Position numbers and translations under genes: made by a program. Source: Tropicimonas sediminicola (lineage in GTDB: Bacteria; Pseudomonadota; Alphaproteobacteria; Rhodobacterales; Rhodobacteraceae). Taken from it: DNA of 64,000 nt. Below the pieces are notes generated by a model, which worked only from the letters and a program-made list of their open reading frames with translations, did no database searches and was not told the DNA's origin. The stretch is taken from the NCBI RefSeq assembly GCF_900188335.1, contig NZ_FZOY01000002.1, forward strand, positions 558,001 through 622,000. Reading direction: 5' to 3'. Position 1 is the first letter of the stretch, and every line of letters starts with the position of its first letter. Positions 57,517 through 64,000 of this stretch are shown here, piece after piece.

Positions 57517-58389
57517 TCATGCCAGCCCGAGCAGCCGCGCCGCATTGCCCTTGATGATGTCCGGGCGCAGCTCGTCCTTGATCGCGATCTTCTCGAAATC
57601 GGCAAGCCAGCGTTCCGGCGTGATCATTGGCCAGTCGGACCCGAAGAGCACCTTCTTCCGCAGGATCGAGTTGCAATACTTCACCAGGATCTCCGGGAAG
57701 TACTTCGGCGACCAGCCGGAGAGGTCGATGTAGACGTTCGGCTTGTGCTGGGCGACGGCCAGCGCCTCTTCCTGCCAGGGGAAGGACGGGTGCGCGAGGA
57801 TGATCTTCATGTCCGGGAAGTCCACCGCGACGTCGTCCATGTACATCGGGTTGGAATACTTCAGCCGCATCCCGTTGCCACCTCGCATGCCGGACCCGAC
57901 GCCGGTCTGCCCCGTGTGAAAGAGCGCGATGCCGCCCTCCTCGGCGATCGCCTCGTAGAGGTCATAGGCCATGCGGTCATTCGGAAAGAAGCCCTGCATG
58001 GTGGGGTGGAACTTGAACCCCTTGATGCCGAACTCCGAGATCAGGCGGCGCGCTTCGCGCGCGCCCATCTTGCCCTTGTGCGGGTCGATGGAGGCGAAGG
58101 GGATCAGGACGTCGTCGTTCTCGGCGGCGAGTTCCGCCACTTCCTCGTTCCGGTAGCGGCGATAGCCGGTCTCGCGCTCGGCATCGACGGGGAAGATCAC
58201 CGCGGCGATGTTCTGCTCCCGGTAATGCGCCGCGGTTTCCGGCACCGTGGGCGGATGCTCCCAGGGCGCGCGAAAATACTTCGCCATCGTCGCCTGAAGG
58301 TCGTCGTAGCCGTCGTCGGCATGGCAGCCGCAGGGTTCCTCGGCATGGGTATGAATGTCGATCGCGCGGACCTTGGAGATATCAACCAT
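57517..58389 (-). CDS. amidohydrolase-superfamily hydrolase, possible CouO-type beta-keto-acyl-CoA hydrolase
   Basis: The 290-residue protein has metal ligands H13 and H15 in AIDIHTHAEEP, GIKGFKFHPTMQGFFPND in the barrel, ILAHPSFPWQEEAL, and D252 in LFGSDWPMITPERW. The family includes decarboxylases and hydrolases with one metal. In Rhodococcus the amidohydrolase CouO (metal Asp at a nearly identical place, D257) removes acetyl-CoA equivalents from hydroxyphenyl-beta-ketopropionyl-CoA. Position between feruloyl-CoA synthase and an acyl-CoA dehydrogenase supports the same role here. A cytoplasmic location is indicated by the lack of a signal peptide. Family certain; reaction inferred. Confidence 0.85.
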   Translation of the reverse strand: MVDISKVRAIDIHTHAEEPCGCHADDGYDDLQATMAKYFRAPWEHPPTVPETAAHYREQNIAAVIFPVDAERETGYRRYRNEEVAELAAENDDVLIPFASIDPHKGKMGAREARRLISEFGIKGFKFHPTMQGFFPNDRMAYDLYEAIAEEGGIALFHTGQTGVGSGMRGGNGMRLKYSNPMYMDDVAVDFPDMKIILAHPSFPWQEEALAVAQHKPNVYIDLSGWSPKYFPEILVKYCNSILRKKVLFGSDWPMITPERWLADFEKIAIKDELRPDIIKGNAARLLGLA

Positions 58390-58422
58390 GGGGCGTTCCT
58401 TTCGGGTGGAATGGGTTGCGGC

Positions 58423-60240
58423 TCAGGCCAGCGCCACGGCCGGATCGTTGTCGTCGTAAAGCCGCTCCAGCAGGTCCTTCCTGCGGGTTAGCACCTTGCG
58501 GAAGTTGAGGTTGCCCTTGGCGGTCATCTCGCCTTCCGGCATCGATGGCGGCTCCGACAGGACGATGGCCCGGGATACCAGCGACGAACTGCCGGACACC
58601 TCCCGCGCCCGCTCGGCGAGGCGGCGGTGGATCTCGCCCTGCAGCAGCCTGCAGGTCAGCGCGCCCCGGTCCTCGTGCAGTTCGAACCCCTCGCGTTCCA
58701 GCTCCGCGCGGTCCGGAAAGATCATCACCCCGATCTGGTTGCGGTCCGCCCCGGTGATCACGATGTCCGCGGCCAGCGGCGCGAGATGGGCCAGCATGTC
58801 GAGCCGGAGTTGCGCGGCGCGGACCCAGGTGCCGGTCAGCAGCTTGAAGTCGTCCGAGATCCGGCCGTCGAAGCGCATCCCCCTGTTCGGATCGTCGGGA
58901 TCGATAAAGACCATCGCGTCACCGGTGATGAAGAAACCCTCCGCGTCGAAGGCGGCCGCGGTCTTTTCCGGGTCCTCGAAATAGCCGGTCATCACGTTCG
59001 GCCCCTTCACCCGCACCTCGCAGCGCTGGTCCGCATCCGGCAGCAGCTTCACCGTCACTCCGGTGACGGGGACGCCGACGATCCCCGACCGATCCGTCGG
59101 CTCCATCTGCATCATTGCCGACGGCGCGGTTTCCGTCAGCCCCCAGGAGGAGGTGATCAGCGGCACCTCGCCCTTCACCTCCATCGCCATCTGCTCGAAG
59201 CCGGTCCAGACTTCCTGCGGCAGCGAGGCACCGGCGTAGAAGATAAGATCCAGGTCCTCGAAGAAGCGCCGACGCAGCTCCGCATCCTTGCGAAGCGCCG
59301 CCAGCAGCATGCCGAAGCCGAGCGGCACGTTGAACGCGAGCGTCCCGGTCACCAGCGACAGGTTCTCCAGCGTCCGCTCGAACAGCCCTTTCACCGGCTT
59401 GCCGTCGTCTATGTAGAGCGAGCCGCCATTGGCCAGCATCATGTTGAAATTGTGCGACCCGCCGAAGACGTGATTCCAGGGCAGCCAGTCGACGATCCGG
59501 GGCGGACGCTCGCGCAGGAAAGGCAGCGCATCGGCGAGCTGGGTCTGGTTGGTGCACATCATCCGTTGGGTCGTCAGAACCCCCTTCGGACTGGAGGTCG
59601 AGCCGGAGGTCATCAGGATCTTGCCTACCGTGTCGGGCGTCACCCGCGCATGGGCTGCATCGATGTCCACCGAGGCATCGCCCTCGAGCAGTTCCTCGAA
59701 GGGCGTGACGCCCAGCACGTGGCCCGGCTTGCTGGAGACGATCTCCACCCCGACCAGCGCATCGAGACCGAGCGCCTCGACGTAGAGGTCGGCATCGACC
59801 ACATAGGCCATCTTCGGCTTCAGCAACTCGATCGCCCCGCGCAGGCGTCCGTGCGCCCCGTGGATCAGCGCGTATTGCTCCGCGACCGGCGCGGTCGGCA
59901 CGCCGACGTATTGCGCCGCGAGCGACAGGATCCCGTGGTCGACCCCGTTGCCGGACATGATCAGGATCGGCGTATCCGCCCCCATGCCCCGCGCCAGCAG
60001 CGCCGCCCCGACGGCGCGCACCTTCTCCAGAACCGAGACGTAGCTCTCCCGCCGCCAGCCGGCGCCGTAGCGCTCGGCCAGAAACACCCGGTCCGGCGCC
60101 TCCTCTGCCCAGTGGTGCAGCCAGTCCCCGGTCGTCTCGACCACGGGGCCAAGGGCGTGGTTCGATGTCAGGAGAATGCTTCCGTCCGCGCGATCCTCAC
60201 GCGTCACGGAATGCGGGCGAAATCTCGTCGTCCGTTTCAT
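58423..60240 (-). CDS. fcs: feruloyl-CoA synthase (hydroxycinnamate-CoA ligase)
   Basis: The 605-residue adenylating enzyme activates a hydroxycinnamic acid with ATP and CoA. It carries the AMP-binding motif TSGSTSSPKG (211-220), DWLPWNHVFGGSHNFN, SSWGLTETAPSAMM, and GRISDDFKLLTGTWVRA, which has the late Asp/Lys elements in the form typical for feruloyl-CoA synthases rather than for the acetyl-CoA or 4-coumarate plant ligases. Length fits that group (about 600-620). It is flanked by the amidohydrolase and a MarR regulator. It starts at an ATG with a GGAGG site. Preference for ferulate, coumarate or caffeate cannot be read. Confidence 0.92.
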   Translation of the reverse strand: MKRTTRFRPHSVTREDRADGSILLTSNHALGPVVETTGDWLHHWAEEAPDRVFLAERYGAGWRRESYVSVLEKVRAVGAALLARGMGADTPILIMSGNGVDHGILSLAAQYVGVPTAPVAEQYALIHGAHGRLRGAIELLKPKMAYVVDADLYVEALGLDALVGVEIVSSKPGHVLGVTPFEELLEGDASVDIDAAHARVTPDTVGKILMTSGSTSSPKGVLTTQRMMCTNQTQLADALPFLRERPPRIVDWLPWNHVFGGSHNFNMMLANGGSLYIDDGKPVKGLFERTLENLSLVTGTLAFNVPLGFGMLLAALRKDAELRRRFFEDLDLIFYAGASLPQEVWTGFEQMAMEVKGEVPLITSSWGLTETAPSAMMQMEPTDRSGIVGVPVTGVTVKLLPDADQRCEVRVKGPNVMTGYFEDPEKTAAAFDAEGFFITGDAMVFIDPDDPNRGMRFDGRISDDFKLLTGTWVRAAQLRLDMLAHLAPLAADIVITGADRNQIGVMIFPDRAELEREGFELHEDRGALTCRLLQGEIHRRLAERAREVSGSSSLVSRAIVLSEPPSMPEGEMTAKGNLNFRKVLTRRKDLLERLYDDNDPAVALA

Positions 60241-60261
60241 CGGAATGTCCTCCCTCCGGCG

Positions 60262-60735
60262 TCAGCCGCGCTGGCGTCCCTGTTCGATCCTGTTCATTGC
60301 TTCGATGGCACCGGCCCGCATCTCTTCGTCGAGCCCTCCCAGAAGCGCCTCCTCGTGGGCCGTCACGGCCGTCGTTGCCTCGGCGCACAGCATCCGCCCC
60401 TGCCGCGTCGCCTGCAGCGAATAGGCCCGCCGATCCGTCGGAACCCTCTCCTTGGAGATCAGGTCCCGGCGCACCAGTTCCTCGACAATGGTGACGAGGT
60501 TCGGCCGTTCGACATCCATCGCTTCAGCAAGCTGTGACTGGCGCAGGCCGGGATTGCTCACGACCAGCGTTAGCGCCGTGAAGGTCAGCATGCGCAGCTC
60601 GAAGGGCTTCAGCGCCAGGGCAAGATCGGCCTGTATCACGTTGAAACTGCGCTTCATCCGATAGCCGAAGAAAGCGCGAAGGGCGCTGTCGTCGACGTGA
60701 TGGACGTCATCTGTCGCGGTGAGGGCATCCGGCAT
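60262..60735 (-). CDS. MarR-family transcriptional regulator of the hydroxycinnamate genes
   Basis: The 157-residue protein has a MarR winged helix (LRMLTFTALTLVVSNPGLRQSQLAEAMDVERPNLVTIVEELVRRDLI, ERVPTDRRAYSLQATRQG). MarR-type repressors such as CouR and FerR bind a hydroxycinnamoyl-CoA and then leave DNA, and this gene sits between fcs and the hydratase gene, the usual place. I use the ATG at 60735, four bases after the hydratase stop. It is in the same transcript as the genes it would regulate, so it would also control itself. Confidence 0.92.
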   Translation of the reverse strand: MPDALTATDDVHHVDDSALRAFFGYRMKRSFNVIQADLALALKPFELRMLTFTALTLVVSNPGLRQSQLAEAMDVERPNLVTIVEELVRRDLISKERVPTDRRAYSLQATRQGRMLCAEATTAVTAHEEALLGGLDEEMRAGAIEAMNRIEQGRQRG

Positions 60736-60739
60736 CGGC

Positions 60740-61507
60740 TTACCGGAACTTCGGCGCGCGCTTCTCGAGGAAGGCGGCGAGCCCCTCGAGCGCATCCGCG
60801 CTGGTCTGGGTGAGCGCCGCGCAGAGGCTCTCGGTGAAAAGCCCCTCGTGGCGCGGCATGTCCTCGATCCGGGAGAGCGCCTGGATCATGATGTAGTTCG
60901 ACAGCGGCGCGTTCGACGCGATCTTGCGCGCCAGCTCCATTGCCAGCGGCAGTGCCTCGCCCTCGCCGACGCTGTAATGGGCGAGCCCGAGCGCCAGACC
61001 CTCGTCGGCACCGTACTTGCGCCCCGTCAGCATCATCTCTGTCATCCGGTCGGCGCCGAGGATGCGTCCCACGCCCACGGAGGCCCCACCGCCGACGAAG
61101 ATCCCGCGCCGCCCCTCGGGAAGCTGGAAGATCGTCGAAGGCTCGGCGATGCGGACATGCGTGGCGGAAGCCAGTTCCAGCCCGCCGCCGATCACCGCGC
61201 CGAACATCGCCGAGACCACCGGCACCCCGCCGAACTTGATCCGGTTCATCACCTCGTGCCAGCCGCGCGAATGGCGCATGGTGCCCTCGGCATCGCGGGA
61301 GACATGCTCGCTCAGGTCCAGGCCAGAGCAGAAATGCCCCGCCGTTCCCGTCAGCACGACCACCTTCACCCCGTCCGGCGGGGCGCGAAAGACGGCGTCG
61401 ATCTTCTCCAGCAGGGCATCGCACATGGCGTTGCGCTTGGCGGGACGGTTCATGGTCAGAACGGCAATGCCATCCTCGACCTCGACATTCAGCATCTCTT
61501 CGGACAT
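60740..61507 (-). CDS. enoyl-CoA hydratase/isomerase family, probable hydroxycinnamoyl-CoA hydratase
   Basis: The 255-residue crotonase-fold protein has the oxyanion-hole segment HFCSGLDLSEH (58-68) and FGAVIGGGLELASATHVRI, plus FQLPEGRRGIFVGGGASVGVGRILG with the active-site Glu. It is 11 bases after the SDR gene and four bases before the MarR gene. In Fcs/Ech pathways the crotonase adds water and releases aldehyde and acetyl-CoA; in CouMNO-type pathways it stops at the beta-hydroxyacyl-CoA. The presence of a dehydrogenase and an amidohydrolase, and no aldehyde dehydrogenase, favours the second. Confidence 0.9.
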   Translation of the reverse strand: MSEEMLNVEVEDGIAVLTMNRPAKRNAMCDALLEKIDAVFRAPPDGVKVVVLTGTAGHFCSGLDLSEHVSRDAEGTMRHSRGWHEVMNRIKFGGVPVVSAMFGAVIGGGLELASATHVRIAEPSTIFQLPEGRRGIFVGGGASVGVGRILGADRMTEMMLTGRKYGADEGLALGLAHYSVGEGEALPLAMELARKIASNAPLSNYIMIQALSRIEDMPRHEGLFTESLCAALTQTSADALEGLAAFLEKRAPKFR

Positions 61508-61518
61508 GGCCCGGCTCC

Positions 61519-62283
61519 TCAGCGCGGCGGCAGGCGCACGGCGCCGTCCAGCCGGATGGTCGTTCCGTTGAGGAACGGGTTGGTGATGATCTGCTCGGCC
61601 AGCAGCGCGTATTCCCGCGGCGCGCCGAGGCGGTGCGGGAAGGGAATGTTGGCGACGATCTCGTCCGTGGTCTCTTTCGGAAGTCCCTCCATCATCGGGG
61701 TGTGGAACAGTCCCGGGGCAATCGCCACGACGCGGATGCCGAAACGGGCGAACTCGCGCGCCGCCGGCAGGCACATGGACGCGATGGCGCCCTTGGAGGC
61801 CGCGTAGGCGGATTGACCGAGCTGCCCGTCCTGCCAGGCCACCGACGCGGTGTTCACCACCACGCCGCGCTCGCCGTCCGCGAGCGGCTCAAGCTCCATC
61901 ATACGCTTCGCCGCGTGGCTCATGACGAAATAGGTGCCGAAGAGGTTCACCCGCAGCGTCCGCTCGAACAGGTCGCCCGAGGTCTTCCCCTCGCGGCCGA
62001 CGATCCGGGCCGCCGGGCCGATCCCGGCGCAGCTCACGGCAATGCGGGGCGCCGTGCCGAACTGCTCGGCCACGGCACCGATGGCGACGTCAACCGCGGC
62101 CTCGTCCGAAACATCGGCCTGCACGGCGAACCCGTCGATCTCGGCGGCAACTGCCTTTGCCCGCTCGAGATCGAAGTCCAGAACACCGACATGCGCGCCC
62201 TTCTCGGCAAGATGCCGTGCCGTCGCGGCACCAAGGCCGCTCGCTCCACCGCTTACGACGGCCACCTGTCCCTCAATCTGCAT
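61519..62283 (-). CDS. SDR-family 3-hydroxyacyl-CoA dehydrogenase-like enzyme
   Basis: The 254-residue protein starts MQIEGQVAVVSGGASGLGAATARHL with the NAD-binding SGGASGLG, has the catalytic Ser in NTASVAWQDG and YAASK, and FARFGIRVVAIAPGLFHTPM with FLNGTTIRLDGAVRLPP at the end. This is the pattern of type II 3-hydroxyacyl-CoA dehydrogenases (HSD17B10-like). It would oxidise the beta-hydroxy product of the hydratase to the beta-keto acyl-CoA, the substrate for the CouO-like hydrolase. It precedes the hydratase gene by 11 bases. Confidence 0.88.
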   Translation of the reverse strand: MQIEGQVAVVSGGASGLGAATARHLAEKGAHVGVLDFDLERAKAVAAEIDGFAVQADVSDEAAVDVAIGAVAEQFGTAPRIAVSCAGIGPAARIVGREGKTSGDLFERTLRVNLFGTYFVMSHAAKRMMELEPLADGERGVVVNTASVAWQDGQLGQSAYAASKGAIASMCLPAAREFARFGIRVVAIAPGLFHTPMMEGLPKETTDEIVANIPFPHRLGAPREYALLAEQIITNPFLNGTTIRLDGAVRLPPR

Positions 62284-62357
62284 CTGTCAAATCCTTCTCG
62301 AAAGTCATCATGATTGCTCCTGTTCTTTCGTGCCCACCGGGCGGCTGACAGACCCGT

Positions 62358-63233
62358 TCAGCTCGCTCCATCGGCTCGAAAACGGCCGATGATGAAATCG
62401 AGCGACGGCTGCACCGCGGCATTGAAGGGATCTCCGCCATGTCCGCCGCCTTCGACGATGATCAACTCCGCATCGCTCCCGCGTCCGCTCAGGACGTCCA
62501 GCACGCGCTTGCTCTGCAGCGGCGAAACGCGCGGATCCGCGTCGCCATGGACCAGAAGGATCGGCGGCAGCGCGGCCTCCGGGGGAAGCTTGGCGGCCTG
62601 GATGTCCGGGCTCACCGCATCCGCCGCGGGCTTGTCCTGTTGCGCGTCCACACCGATCAGGTTGGTTTCCGGCGACGGAAGCCGCTCCTTTTCATTGCCG
62701 CCCGGCACGTCGTCGGCGAGGCGGTCATGCCAGAGCATGTAGAGATTGGAGGGCGCGCACCAGGACACCACTGCATCGATGCCGAGGCTGTCGTCTTCCG
62801 CCGCCAGCACGGCGCTCCAGAGCGCGAGATGGGCGCCCGAGGACTGCCCCCAGACCGCGAAGCGTGACATGTCGTATCCATAGGTTCCCGCATTCTCCTG
62901 CAGGAACCGGATCGCAGCGACCACGTCATCCTTCTGCGCCGGCCAGGTTGCCTGTTGCGACCACGTGTGGTTGATCGTGGCGACCGCGATCCCGGCCTCG
63001 TTCATCCGCTTGCGACGGTCATATTCCTCGACCTGCGCCTTGTCGCCACGGAACCAGGCCCCGCCATGGATGTACATGACGAGGGGCGGGTGCTCGACAC
63101 CCTGCGGCAGGAAAAGGTCGAGGACGTTGCGCTCCCCCGGGCCATAGGAGAGATCCTGATGCACGTCCTGGGCAAGTAGCCCGGACGCGCTGCAGACCGT
63201 GGCAGCAAGCGCCAGCGCCAGTTTGCGTTTCAT
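62358..63233 (-). CDS. exported alpha/beta hydrolase, possible feruloyl/acetyl-xylan esterase (BD-FAE-like)
   Basis: The 291-residue protein has a signal peptide (KLALALAATVCSASGLLAQ) and the BD-FAE-type esterase sequence: YGPGERNVLDLFLPQG, oxyanion HGGAW (56-60), nucleophile S131 in WGQSSGAHLAL, HGDADPRVSP with the acid, and a C-terminal GGGHGGDPF with the catalytic His. This family includes feruloyl and acetyl esterases. The ATG at 63233 has GAGGAG in front. Next to the hydroxycinnamate genes, release of ferulate or coumarate from plant esters in the periplasm is a sensible role, but not proven. Confidence 0.83.
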   Translation of the reverse strand: MKRKLALALAATVCSASGLLAQDVHQDLSYGPGERNVLDLFLPQGVEHPPLVMYIHGGAWFRGDKAQVEEYDRRKRMNEAGIAVATINHTWSQQATWPAQKDDVVAAIRFLQENAGTYGYDMSRFAVWGQSSGAHLALWSAVLAAEDDSLGIDAVVSWCAPSNLYMLWHDRLADDVPGGNEKERLPSPETNLIGVDAQQDKPAADAVSPDIQAAKLPPEAALPPILLVHGDADPRVSPLQSKRVLDVLSGRGSDAELIIVEGGGHGGDPFNAAVQPSLDFIIGRFRADGAS

Positions 63234-63330
63234 CGAGGTCTCCTCTTTCGCAGGGGTGTGTGGCCTGACACCTGACGGCGTGATCCCGCCGCTGCGCTCC
63301 TGATCGGGCGATCGCACCGGGTCGTTATTA

Positions 63331-63347
63331 AGCATCATCATTATGCT
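63331..63347 (-). promoter_or_regulatory. inverted repeat upstream of the esterase gene (possible MarR operator)
   Basis: AGCAT (63331-63335) and ATGCT (63343-63347) form an inverted repeat within an AT-rich stretch, about 100 bases before the esterase start. The 165-base gap between the TRAP gene and the esterase gene is the first in the cluster that could hold a promoter, so this is the most likely site for the MarR regulator. Confidence 0.35.
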
Positions 63348-63387
63348 CCATATCTATCTGCCGGCGACCCGGTCGGTTGGTGAGGGC

Positions 63388-63411
63388 GCTGCCCGGATCT
63401 AGCCGGGCAGC
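63388..63411 (-). terminator. hairpin around the TRAP permease stop codon
   Basis: GCTGCCCGG (63388-63396) pairs with CCGGGCAGC (63403-63411); the loop contains the TAG stop of the permease (complement of 63399-63401). The stem thus spans the last codons. No T-run follows. It may protect the message end or act as partial terminator. Confidence 0.5.
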
Positions 63412-64000
63412 AGGAAGAGGGTGATTGCAGGGAAGAGGACCAGGATGATCACCCGGACGATGTCCGAGGTCACGAACCACAGAACGGCCTTGTAGGTGTC
63501 CGTCATGGCGGTCTGCCGGTCCATCGCGTTGATGATGAAGAGGTTCATCCCCACCGGTGGCGTGATCAGTCCGACCTCGACGACGATCAGCACGAGGATG
63601 CCAAACCAGATCGCCACGTGCTCCGGGCTCATGCCGAATTCGAGCGAGCTGATCACCGGGAAGAAGATCGGGATGGTCAGCAGGATCATCGAAAGGCTAT
63701 CCATCAGGCAGCCGAAGATCAGGTAGAACACGAGGATCAGCGTCAGCACCGTCCAGGGGCTGAACCCCTGCCCCACGACCCAGCCCGAAAGCTCCTGGGG
63801 GACTTGTGACAGGGCGAGGAAGGAATTGTAGAGGCCCGCGCCGAGCACGATGAAGAAGATCATCGCCGTGCTGAGCGCCGTCTGCAGGATGGAGTCGACA
63901 AAGATCTTCCAGGTCAGGCTGCCGGACAGCAGCGCGATCAGCCCGGTACCCGCCGCCCCCACGGCTGCGCCTTCGGTCGGGGTGAACCAGCCCAGGTAGA
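63399..64000 (-). CDS. dctM: TRAP transporter large permease (DctM), C-terminal part (gene continues beyond the window)
   Basis: About 200 residues of the C-terminal half are visible, open to the window edge. It shows PTEGAAVGAAGTGLIA, LYLIFG-like FYLIFGCLMDSLSMILLTIPIFFP, FGILVLIVVEVGLITPPVGMNLFI and VILVLFPAITLFLLPG, as in DctM permeases. Its DctP and DctQ partners should lie to the right. It lies upstream of the hydroxycinnamate genes in the same direction, so uptake of hydroxycinnamates, as shown for the TarPQM system of Rhodopseudomonas, is a reasonable role. It differs from the DctM encoded at 32118-33413. Confidence 0.92.
   Translation of the reverse strand, partial: YLGWFTPTEGAAVGAAGTGLIALLSGSLTWKIFVDSILQTALSTAMIFFIVLGAGLYNSFLALSQVPQELSGWVVGQGFSPWTVLTLILVFYLIFGCLMDSLSMILLTIPIFFPVISSLEFGMSPEHVAIWFGILVLIVVEVGLITPPVGMNLFIINAMDRQTAMTDTYKAVLWFVTSDIVRVIILVLFPAITLFLLPG

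Overview
The window is a high-GC, gene-dense piece of an alphaproteobacterial chromosome. It most resembles the Rhodobacteraceae (Roseobacter group): many TRAP and Liv transporters, a pobA-pcaDCHG-(DUF849)-pcaB operon with divergent pcaQ, CtrA-type boxes, a VPLPA-CTERM-like protein, and GC-rich hairpins followed by a CCCCCCG..GGATATT element. No rRNA, tRNA, insertion sequence, phage gene or CRISPR array was seen.

Region 1 (1-18.7 kb, rightward). The end of an aldo/keto reductase gene, a flavin reductase and a PaaX-type regulator are followed by a complete glycogen cluster: glgP, glgB, glgC, glgA, glgX, malQ, pgm. The glgC-glgA-glgX-malQ part is translationally coupled by 4-base stop/start overlaps. 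PEP synthase (ppsA) follows and ends at a strong hairpin terminator. A small secreted protein with a VPLPA-CTERM-like tail comes next, behind two sequences that match CtrA boxes.

Region 2 (18.7-28.7 kb, mostly leftward). An anaerobic pyruvate module, pflB-pflA-focA, has a 765-base non-coding region upstream. Next is a probable general-stress island: two PRC-barrel genes, each behind a GGAAC-N16-CGTTG (EcfG-type) promoter, plus ExoD and two small unknown proteins. A DASS/RCK anion permease closes the region.

Region 3 (28.7-36.9 kb). A leftward unit holds a GST, a TRAP transporter (dctP, dctQ, dctM), a cytoplasmic sulfatase-like hydrolase and a SulP anion transporter, with a divergent LysR gene. 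The arrangement suggests uptake and cytoplasmic hydrolysis of a sulfate (or phosphonate) ester, with the released anion handled by SulP.

Region 4 (36.9-47.5 kb). An eleven-gene leftward operon is controlled, probably, by a divergent IclR protein: cyclase-family hydrolase, secreted metallo-beta-lactamase-fold hydrolase, cupin, SDR, 3-hydroxyacyl-CoA-dehydrogenase-like enzyme, Liv-type ABC transporter (five genes) and a BKACE (DUF849) enzyme. I do not recognise the substrate. It is the best candidate here for an undescribed catabolic pathway.

Region 5 (47.6-64 kb, mostly leftward). A LamB-type porin, then the protocatechuate operon (pobA, pcaD, pcaC, pcaH, pcaG, a second BKACE, pcaB) with pcaQ divergent, then a hydroxycinnamate cluster: acyl-CoA dehydrogenase, amidohydrolase, feruloyl-CoA synthase, MarR regulator, enoyl-CoA hydratase, SDR, secreted alpha/beta hydrolase (possible feruloyl esterase) and a truncated TRAP permease. 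Read together they form a route from plant hydroxycinnamate esters to 4-hydroxybenzoate, protocatechuate and the beta-ketoadipate pathway. No vanillin dehydrogenase, pcaIJ or pcaF is present; the amidohydrolase and the BKACE may substitute for the missing steps.
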